The notes below the pieces were generated by a model. It made no database searches. It had not been told where the DNA came from and was given only the letters and a program-made list of their open reading frames with translations. From the NCBI GenBank assembly GCA_039584685.1, contig JBDGXI010000061.1, forward strand, positions 1 through 20,993: a DNA stretch of 20,993 nt. Reading direction: 5' to 3'. A program made the translations under genes and the position numbers. The DNA comes from Benthicola sp039584685 (GTDB lineage: Bacteria; Gemmatimonadota; Gemmatimonadetes; Palauibacterales; Palauibacteraceae). Shown here in pieces: positions 15,210 to 20,993 of this stretch. Each line of letters begins with the position of its first letter. Position 1 is the first letter of the stretch.

Positions 15210-15854
15210 ATGGAAGACATGGGTAGACGGCGTATCGGCATCCTCGTGGGCGGCGGCCCGGCTCCGGGAATCAACAGCGCGATCAGTGCCGCGGCCATGA
15301 AGGCCATCGACGATGGATGCGATGTGATCGGGATCCTGGAGGGTTGGGAGCACCTGATTGCGGGGCGAACCGACATGGTCCGCCAGTTGCACGTCGCCGA
15401 CGTATCGCGCATCCACACCGAGGGTGGCTCCATTCTGCGCACGTCACGAGCCAACCCCACGAAGACGCCCGAGACCCTCGAGCGCACCGTGAAGGCGCTG
15501 CGCGATCTCAGCCTGTCCGGTCTGGTCACGATCGGCGGTGACGACACGGCGTTCGCCGCCCGCGAGGTGGCCGAGGCGGCGGACGGCACGATCCGGGTGG
15601 CGCACGTGCCCAAGACGATCGACAACGACCTGCCCCTGCCGGCGGACATGCCGACGTTCGGTTACGAAACGGCCCGTTGGGTGGGCAGCGACCTGTGCCT
15701 CAACCTGATGGAGGACTCGCGTACCACGAACCGGTGGTTCTTCGTGGTCGTGATGGGACGGAAAGCCGGCCACCTGGCCCTGGGGATCGGCCGGGCCGCC
15801 GGCGCCACGTGCACCATCATCGGCGAGGAGTTCAAGGACGATCACCTTCGATGA
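15210..15854 (+). CDS. 6-phosphofructokinase, PPi-type signatures, N-terminal half (frame broken)
   Basis: 214 residues before a premature TGA. AAGGA is 7 bases upstream of the ATG. This is the PfkA-family N-terminal lobe: IGILVGGGPAPGINSAI (nucleotide/phosphoryl-donor loop), GGDDT at 109-113, the catalytic PKTIDNDLP at 134-142, and MGRKAGH at 182-188 for fructose-6-phosphate. In this family GGDG with PGTIDND marks ATP users such as E. coli PfkA. GGDD with PKTIDND marks pyrophosphate-dependent enzymes, so a reversible PPi-PFK is predicted. The match to the family runs to EEFKD and then continues in the +1 frame from 15841. The break is a one-base gain or two-base loss near 15838-15842. It may be a base-calling error, a real mutation or recoding. 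The HAD phosphatase gene follows. Confidence 0.85.
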   Translation: MEDMGRRRIGILVGGGPAPGINSAISAAAMKAIDDGCDVIGILEGWEHLIAGRTDMVRQLHVADVSRIHTEGGSILRTSRANPTKTPETLERTVKALRDLSLSGLVTIGGDDTAFAAREVAEAADGTIRVAHVPKTIDNDLPLPADMPTFGYETARWVGSDLCLNLMEDSRTTNRWFFVVVMGRKAGHLALGIGRAAGATCTIIGEEFKDDHLR

Positions 15855-15855
15855 C

Positions 15856-16494
15856 GTGTGTACGATTCTCGAAGGCGCGATCCTGAAGCGGCGGGCCCTG
15901 GGGAGAAGAGACGGCCTCGCCATCATCGCCGAGGGAATAGGGGAGAAGATGGATCCCGAGGAGCTGGCGGGCCTGCCGGGCGTGCACGTGGAGTACGACG
16001 CATACGACCACATCCGGCTGGCCGAGATCCCGATGGAGACGATCCTCAAGCGCGCGGTGCAAAAGCGCTTCGCGGACCGGGGCGACAGCGTCACGATCAC
16101 GGACCTGCGACTGGGGTACGAGCTGCGCTGCGCCAAGCCCATCACGTTCGACATAGACTACACGCGAACGCTTGGTTTCGGTGCCGCTCGCTTCCTGCTC
16201 TCCGATCCCAAGGAAGAGTCGCTTCGGGTCGGCGGAATGGTGAGCCTGGGAAGAGGCGGTCACGTGCGGGTGCTTCCGTTCGACGAGTTCCGTGATCCCG
16301 AGACAGGTCGCACGCGGGTGCGCACGGTGGACACCGAGGCGGAAGCGTACGAGGTAGCCCGTCAGTACATGCTGCGGCTGGAAACGGCGGACCTGCAGGA
16401 CCCGGACATGCTCGATCGCCTGGCTCGCCAGGCCCGCACCGACACGGCCAGCTTCCGGGCCAGGTTCGGTCCGGCCGTCGGCCTCAAGGAATGA
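15856..16494 (+). CDS. 6-phosphofructokinase, C-terminal half (frame +1)
   Basis: The frame is homologous from about 15841 (ITFDDV-like residues) and continues to TGA at 16492-16494. A GTG at 15856 directly follows the upstream TGA, with one base between, but has no ribosome site nearby. The segment carries the rest of a PfkA-type enzyme: LEGAILKRRALGRRDG, IIAEGIGEKMD, LRLGYELRCAKP and IDYTRTLGFGAARFLL. Together the two halves would make about 427 residues, normal for long PPi-type phosphofructokinases. There is no in-frame stop or decay in this half and its codon use is like its neighbours', which suggests a recent or artefactual break. Its stop overlaps the start of the HAD phosphatase gene (ATGA). 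Confidence 0.8.
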   Translation: MCTILEGAILKRRALGRRDGLAIIAEGIGEKMDPEELAGLPGVHVEYDAYDHIRLAEIPMETILKRAVQKRFADRGDSVTITDLRLGYELRCAKPITFDIDYTRTLGFGAARFLLSDPKEESLRVGGMVSLGRGGHVRVLPFDEFRDPETGRTRVRTVDTEAEAYEVARQYMLRLETADLQDPDMLDRLARQARTDTASFRARFGPAVGLKE

Positions 16495-17162
16495 CGGCCG
16501 GCCACATCCGGGCCGTCCTGTTCGACCTGGACGGGACTCTGATCGACAGCGAACGCCTGATCCTCAGTTCGTATCGGCACACGATGCAGGAGCACCTGGG
16601 GCACGTGCCTCCCGAAGAGATCTGGAAATCCACGATCGGCCAGCCGCTGGTGGTCCAGATGAAGATGTTCGCCCGCAGCGAGGACCAGGCCGCCGCGATG
16701 ATCCAGACCTACGTGGATCACAACCTCGCCCATCACGACGACTACGTGCTCCCGTTCCCCGGTGTTCGGTCGGTGGTGGAGGTGGTTCGCGAGTCGGGAC
16801 GCAGCCTCGGCATCGTGACGAGCAAGAAGCGACGGGCCACCCACATGGGCCTGGCGCGTTGCGACCTTCCGGCCGAGTGGTTCGAGGCGATCGTCACGGC
16901 GGACGATGTGAAGCGCTACAAGCCGGAGCCCGAGCCGGTGCTGGAAGCGTTGAGGCGGCTGGGCGCTCCCGCGGGCGAGGCCATGTTCGTGGGGGACAGC
17001 ACCCACGACATGCGGTCCGGACGGACGGCGGGCGTCGCCACCGCCGCCGCCCTGTGGGGGCCTTATACCCGGACCCAGCTCGAGCCAACCGCACCTGACC
17101 TGTGGCTGGCCGAGCCGGGAGACCTGCTGCCCGCGCTTGGAATAGAAGCCCGGGGAACCTGA
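16491..17162 (+). CDS. HAD-superfamily phosphatase, PpaX/phosphoglycolate phosphatase-like
   Basis: 223 residues; the ATG overlaps the phosphofructokinase stop (ATGA). All four HAD motifs are present: FDLDGTLIDS (nucleophile Asp12, acid Asp14), VTSKKR (Thr110/Ser111), Lys144 in KRYKPEPEP, and VGDSTHDM (Asp169, Asp173). The helical cap is of subclass IA. Sequence features LILSSYRHTM, YVDHNLAHHDDYV and LWLAEPGDLLPAL recall Bacillus PpaX, a HAD inorganic pyrophosphatase. Phosphoglycolate phosphatase and beta-phosphoglucomutase-type activities remain possible. Adjacent placement with a PPi-type phosphofructokinase favours a role in PPi or glycolytic metabolite balance, which is inference. It converges on lon with only 5 bases between the stops. 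Confidence 0.88.
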   Translation: MTAGHIRAVLFDLDGTLIDSERLILSSYRHTMQEHLGHVPPEEIWKSTIGQPLVVQMKMFARSEDQAAAMIQTYVDHNLAHHDDYVLPFPGVRSVVEVVRESGRSLGIVTSKKRRATHMGLARCDLPAEWFEAIVTADDVKRYKPEPEPVLEALRRLGAPAGEAMFVGDSTHDMRSGRTAGVATAAALWGPYTRTQLEPTAPDLWLAEPGDLLPALGIEARGT

Positions 17163-17167
17163 CGCCC

Positions 17168-19780
17168 TCAGTCGGCGGCTGGCCGGAGAGCCACCGCCAG
17201 CACGTCGTCCAGAGTCTCTGCGTAGACGAACTCGAACACCTCCCGCACGCTCTCCGGGAGCTCCTCCACGTCGCCCTTATTGTCCTTCGGGAGAACGATC
17301 TTCTTGATGCCGGCGCGCAGCGCACCAAGCACCTTTTCCTTCACTCCACCGATCGCCATCACACGTCCCGTCAGCGTCAGCTCGCCGGTCATGGCCACGT
17401 CGGCGGCCACCGGTCTGCCACTCAACGCGCTGATCATCGCCACGGCCATGGCGATCCCCGCTGACGGCCCTTCCTTCGGTACCGCACCCGCCGGCACGTG
17501 GATGTGAATCTGCTGATCCTTCAGCATCTTCTCGCCGATGCCAAGAGCGTCGGCCTGGCTGCGGGCGTAGGTGAGCGCTGCCTGGGCGCTCTCCTTCATG
17601 ACGTCGCCGAGCTGTCCGGTGAGCACGAGACCGTCCCTGCCTTCCATGACCGAGCACTCGACCCGCATGATGTCGCCGCCTACAGGCGTGTAGTACATGC
17701 CCGTGGACACGCCGACGGTGTCCTCCTCGACCTTCTTCTCCGGATGCACCTTGGGCTGACCGAGCAGATCACGCAGGTCGTCCACGTCCACCCTGACCGA
17801 TTCGGCCTCCCCTGCCGCGATCTTGCGGGCGCTCTTGCGGGCAATCGAGCCCAGCTCGCGCTCCAGGTTCCGCACACCGGCCTCGCGCGTGTAACTCGAC
17901 ACGATATCTTCGAGCGCCTCGTCGGCCAGTTCGAGCTGTCCTTCGACCAGGCCGTTCTGGTCCATCTGCCGCGGCAGGAGATAGCGCCGGGCGATCTCGA
18001 ATTTCTCATCTGCCGTGTAGCCGACGAACTCGATCGCCTCCATCCGGTCCTTGAGCGGACCCGGGATCTGATGCGGGAAGTTCGCCGTGGCGATGAACAT
18101 CACTTCCGACAGATCGAACGGAATGCCGAGATAGTGATCCACGAACGCGTCGTTCTGCGCCGGGTCGAGCACCTCCATGAGGGCGGCCGATGGGTCACCC
18201 TGGAACGAGACGCCCAGCTTGTCCACCTCGTCCAGAAGGAACACGGGGTTCTTGCTGCCCGCCCGTTTCAAACCGGCGATGATGCGACCCGGCAGGGCTC
18301 CCACGTACGTGCGGCGGTGGCCCCGAATGTCCGCTTCGTCCCGAGCCCCGCCCAGCGAGACGCGCACGTACTTGCGGCCCATCGCGTCGGCGATCGACTT
18401 GGCGATCGAGGTCTTGCCCGTCCCCGGAGGTCCGATGAACAGGACGGTCTGGCCCGTACGGTCGTCCGCCTGGCCCAGGATGCGGCCGGTCTCCGCTTCC
18501 GCTTCGTCCGCGGCGGCGGGACCCCCGCTTTCCGTATCCAGCTCGAGGTCCTCGGGCGGCTCGTCAACCGACTCGGCCTCCGGCTCGATCTTCGCGTCCG
18601 CGTCGGCCTGGTTTCGGCGCTCCTGCAGGCTGCGCACGGCCAGGAAGTCGAGGACACGGTCCTTGACGTCCGATAGGCCGTAGTGGTCGCGCTCGAGTAT
18701 CTCCTCCGCTCGCTTCAGGTCCAGGCGATCTTCGCTGCGCTCGCTCCACGGGAGGTCCGCTACCGTTTCGAGAAACGTCCGGATCACCTGCGACTCGGCC
18801 GCTTCGCGAGGGATTCGCTCGAGCCGGCGGAGCTCCCGGTCCACCTCGGTTCGTGCTTCCTCCGGCAGGTCGAGGGCCTCGATCCGCTCGCGCAGCTCCT
18901 GGATCTCCTCCTGGTCGGCGTCGTCGCCGAGCTCACTGCGGATGGCCTTCATCTGCTCGCGAAGGAAGACCTCACGCTGCCGCTCTCCCAGCTCTTCCTG
19001 CACCTTGCTGCGGATCTGGGCCTGCGCCTCGAGCACACCGATCTGACGCTGCAAGTGGAGCAGGAGCTTCCGAAGGCGGTCCTCGACCGAGAGGGTCTCG
19101 AGCAGATCCTGCTTCTCGGGCACCTCGAGCTCGGTGTAGAAGGCGACCAGGTCGGCGAGCTCGCCACCGCTCACCACTCCGCCGAGCAGATGATCCACTA
19201 TCTCCTTGGGCACGCCGCGCAGGCGGCTGAGCTGGGCCGCGCGCTCCCGCACTTCCTTGTGAAGAGCCTGGTATGCCGAATCCTCGTCATCCAGAGGGGG
19301 CATGTCCTCCATGCGACGAACGACCGCCTCCAGGAAATCCTGGCGCTCGGTGAACTCGAGGACGGCTCCCCGACCCGTGCCCTGCACCACGAGCTGGATG
19401 CCGCCCGGGACCCGCTGCATCTGGGCGATCCGGCACACGGTGCCGATCCGGTACAGCCCTTCCGGCGTCGGCTCTTCCGTCTCCGCGTCCAGCTGCGAAA
19501 CGGCGATAAGTCGCTTCGAGCCCTGCAGAGCGTGCTCTATGGCCGCCAGAGTCTTGTCACGTCCGGCGGCGATCGGAGCGGCGACGGAAGGAAACACCAC
19601 CGTGCCCCGCAAGGGCAGAACGGGAAGGCGGGCCCGCTCCTCGAGCGTCTCCTCGGTGTCATCGGCGGACTCGTCTCCGTCTTCCCAGGCGATGTGGACG
19701 TCCTCCATCCCCGCCGGCACATCCTCGGACTCCGCTTGGAACAGGGAAAACAAAGCCGTATTCTTGTGATCGTGTATCAT
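17168..19780 (-). CDS. lon: ATP-dependent Lon protease (LonA) with acidic insertion
   Basis: 870 residues from ATG at 19780; the frame is open further upstream but no homology is seen there. Hexameric cytosolic AAA+ protease that degrades misfolded and regulatory proteins. An acidic N-terminal tail (about 1-50) precedes the substrate-binding LAN domain (LPVLPLRGTVVFPSV, from 52) and a coiled-coil/helical region (about 240-390). Walker A GPPGTGKT is at 450-457 and Walker B FLLDEVDKL at 524-532. The protease domain has Ser773 in KEGPSAGIA and Lys816 in GGVKEK; their 43-residue spacing equals that of E. coli Ser679/Lys722. Unusual is an acidic stretch of about 45 residues (about 400-443) right before Walker A, rich in Asp, Glu, Ala and Pro. 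Confidence 0.97.
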   Translation of the reverse strand: MIHDHKNTALFSLFQAESEDVPAGMEDVHIAWEDGDESADDTEETLEERARLPVLPLRGTVVFPSVAAPIAAGRDKTLAAIEHALQGSKRLIAVSQLDAETEEPTPEGLYRIGTVCRIAQMQRVPGGIQLVVQGTGRGAVLEFTERQDFLEAVVRRMEDMPPLDDEDSAYQALHKEVRERAAQLSRLRGVPKEIVDHLLGGVVSGGELADLVAFYTELEVPEKQDLLETLSVEDRLRKLLLHLQRQIGVLEAQAQIRSKVQEELGERQREVFLREQMKAIRSELGDDADQEEIQELRERIEALDLPEEARTEVDRELRRLERIPREAAESQVIRTFLETVADLPWSERSEDRLDLKRAEEILERDHYGLSDVKDRVLDFLAVRSLQERRNQADADAKIEPEAESVDEPPEDLELDTESGGPAAADEAEAETGRILGQADDRTGQTVLFIGPPGTGKTSIAKSIADAMGRKYVRVSLGGARDEADIRGHRRTYVGALPGRIIAGLKRAGSKNPVFLLDEVDKLGVSFQGDPSAALMEVLDPAQNDAFVDHYLGIPFDLSEVMFIATANFPHQIPGPLKDRMEAIEFVGYTADEKFEIARRYLLPRQMDQNGLVEGQLELADEALEDIVSSYTREAGVRNLERELGSIARKSARKIAAGEAESVRVDVDDLRDLLGQPKVHPEKKVEEDTVGVSTGMYYTPVGGDIMRVECSVMEGRDGLVLTGQLGDVMKESAQAALTYARSQADALGIGEKMLKDQQIHIHVPAGAVPKEGPSAGIAMAVAMISALSGRPVAADVAMTGELTLTGRVMAIGGVKEKVLGALRAGIKKIVLPKDNKGDVEELPESVREVFEFVYAETLDDVLAVALRPAAD

Positions 19781-19827
19781 CGGCGATCTCGTTTTCGTGT
19801 GTTTTGGGCCAGCCCGGTCCCCCGCGT

Positions 19828-19842
19828 CCGGCCATCGGCCGG
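19828..19842 (-). repeat. Perfect inverted repeat in the lon leader
   Basis: CCGGCC (19828-19833) and GGCCGG (19837-19842) are separated by 3 bases, between the candidate lon -10 and its start codon. It could be a short mRNA hairpin or an operator; nothing else supports a role. Confidence 0.3.
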
Positions 19843-19856
19843 TCGGCCCTCTTCGT

Positions 19857-19862
19857 ATTCTA
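19857..19862 (-). promoter_or_regulatory. Candidate lon -10 element
   Basis: On the minus strand the sequence reads TAGAAT, five of six matches to the sigma-70 -10, about 77 bases upstream of the lon ATG. No good -35 is found 16-18 bases upstream, so a different sigma factor or an activator may be used. No CIRCE or HAIR-type heat-shock operator was seen. Confidence 0.3.
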
Positions 19863-19983
19863 TCGCGTTCCCCGACCGTTGCGCAGGAACCGGGCCGGGT
19901 TCGTGTGCCAGAAGCAGCCGTGTTCGCGCCGTTCTGGCATGGAACGACCGGCGATCCTGATGCGGTTCCGCCACAGAGGCAGA

Positions 19984-20993
19984 ATGATCCGGTGCGCGCG
20001 GAGCTCGGGACGGGCGGTGCCGTTGATTCTCGGCGTGACGGTCCTGGGCTTCGGGGCCTGTTACCCCAGGCCCGTCGATCCGGTCGGCCTCCCGCAGGCA
20101 CCGTCGCCATTCGTGCGCGTCCCGTACATTCAGAACGTCACCGAGCGCGACGCCTCGGTGTTGTGGATGAGCCGGCCCGAATCCGTCGATACCGCCTGGT
20201 ACCGCGTACCGGGGCTCGACTCGACGTGGACGGGGGTCCCGGTGCGGGACCACCGCCGCGGAACCCGCCGGGCCGATCTCGGCCCGCTCCCGTCGTCGAG
20301 TACGGTGGAGTACGTGGTGTCCGCGAGCGGGACCCGCGTGGGGCCGCATGCCTTCCACACTGCTCCCGTGCCGGGAGTCGCCGGCGGCGAGGTGCGGGTC
20401 CTGCTGTTCGGTGACTCGGGGTGGGGCGGCCCCCAGCAGATCGACCTGGCACGCCAGATGGAGAGGGAAGACTGGGACCTGTCGATCCACGTCGGCGACA
20501 TCGCTTACGACGACGGATCCGAGAGCGAGTTTACGGAGCGGCACTTCCGGGTATACCCGCGTACTCTAGCTTCCACGCCCTTCTATCCGTCGGTCGGGAA
20601 CCACGATGTGCGGGCGGACGGCGGGCGCTCCTACGATGGCGCCTTTCTGTGGCCGGAGCCGTTCGCGGGAGCCCGCTACTACTCCTTCCGATGGGGCCGC
20701 ATCCTGTTCGTCTCCGTCGACACGTCGAGCGACACGGAGGACGTGGACGATCTTCGCGCCGGGACCGGCCGGCAGCTGGAGTGGCTGCGGGAAGTCCTCG
20801 CGGAGGCCTCGGCGGACAGCAGCGTGGACTGGATCATCACGTTTCAGCACCATCCTCTCTACAGCCACGCGGTTGGGATCAGCGGGCACGGGCTCGACCA
20901 GGACGTGCGACAGAGCCTCCTTCCCCTGTTCGAGCGCTACGGCGTGGACCTGGTCACGGCGGGCCACGACCATCATTACGAGCGCACGTGGCC
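19984..20993 (+). CDS. Exported metallophosphoesterase, purple acid phosphatase-like, 5' part
   Basis: 336 residues to the window edge, with no stop. Among in-frame ATGs at 19939, 19960 and 19984 the last is chosen because it has GAGG 4 bases upstream and starts a lipoprotein-type signal (AVPLILGVTVLGFGAC, Cys26). Residues about 43-128 form a fibronectin-like N-terminal domain (PYIQNVTERDASVLWM). The calcineurin-type metal-site motifs follow in order: GDSG (143-146), GDIAYDDG (from 171), GNHD (205-208), QHHPLYSH (from 288) and GHDHHYERTW (327-336). The Tyr in GDIAY is the iron-ligand tyrosine position of purple acid phosphatases. A periplasmic or surface phosphomonoesterase is likely. It is divergent from lon. 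Confidence 0.9.
   Translation, partial: MIRCARSSGRAVPLILGVTVLGFGACYPRPVDPVGLPQAPSPFVRVPYIQNVTERDASVLWMSRPESVDTAWYRVPGLDSTWTGVPVRDHRRGTRRADLGPLPSSSTVEYVVSASGTRVGPHAFHTAPVPGVAGGEVRVLLFGDSGWGGPQQIDLARQMEREDWDLSIHVGDIAYDDGSESEFTERHFRVYPRTLASTPFYPSVGNHDVRADGGRSYDGAFLWPEPFAGARYYSFRWGRILFVSVDTSSDTEDVDDLRAGTGRQLEWLREVLAEASADSSVDWIITFQHHPLYSHAVGISGHGLDQDVRQSLLPLFERYGVDLVTAGHDHHYERTW

Noticed and set aside
15846..15860. Programmed +1 frameshift like that of prfB
   Set aside because: The prfB signal needs a slippery CTT directly before TGA and a Shine-Dalgarno-like spur just upstream. Here CTT is separated from TGA by CGA and no such spur is at the right distance. The homology also switches frame earlier, at about 15841.
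17498..19960. Two long plus-strand open frames opposite lon
   Set aside because: Both are antisense to a complete Lon with an intact active site. Their translations are rich in Arg, Leu and His with no domain, as expected for shadows.

Overview
The window is GC-rich, densely coded bacterial DNA. I infer Gemmatimonadota or a close relative, tentatively. The grounds are base composition, several lipoproteins and exported proteins of types common in that phylum, a secreted protein with a carboxypeptidase-regulatory-like domain, and DUF1080-type secreted beta-sandwich proteins. No rRNA, tRNA, CRISPR array, insertion sequence or prophage gene was recognised. The content looks like chromosomal core and metabolic DNA rather than a mobile island.

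Layout. Positions 1-1565 (+) hold the 3' end of a dipeptide epimerase, overlapped by 4 bases by a secreted protein with a carboxypeptidase-regulatory-like domain. Positions 1653-3866 (-) hold priA. A short divergent promoter region leads to a housekeeping HNH endonuclease and a TatA/TatB-type translocase subunit (3945-4889, +). Convergent to these, and overlapping by 26 bases, is a minus-strand pair of exported proteins of unknown function (4864-7262) joined by an ATGA overlap. Divergent from that pair is a tight six-gene plus-strand operon (7392-13663): the [2Fe-2S] subunit of a molybdenum hydroxylase, a secreted DUF1080-like protein, the molybdopterin subunit, MsrA, a PLP aminotransferase and the FAD subunit. 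A strong hairpin terminator follows, facing a minus-strand lipoprotein (13772-14857). After a 352-base intergenic region come a frameshifted 6-phosphofructokinase with PPi-type signatures and an overlapping HAD phosphatase resembling PpaX (15210-17162, +). The Lon protease (17168-19780, -) and the start of an exported purple-acid-phosphatase-like metallophosphoesterase (19984 to the window end, +) finish the window.

The most interesting block is the molybdenum hydroxylase operon. Its FAD subunit carries a cysteine-rich insertion (Cys123, 139, 147 and 156). The spacing matches the extra [4Fe-4S] site of 4-hydroxybenzoyl-CoA reductase beta subunits, as I remember it, and the large subunit also resembles the alpha subunit of that enzyme. 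No benzoyl-CoA pathway gene is present. The three enzyme genes are instead interleaved with a secreted sugar-hydrolase-like domain protein, MsrA and an aminotransferase. Substrate and direction of reaction are unknown, so this is the best candidate for an uncharacterised system.

The second focus is pyrophosphate metabolism. A phosphofructokinase with GGDD and PKTIDND signatures lies directly upstream of, and overlaps, a PpaX-like phosphatase gene. The kinase is split by an apparent frameshift near position 15840, which is either real or a base-calling error. A third point is the long acidic insertion in Lon just before the Walker A motif.
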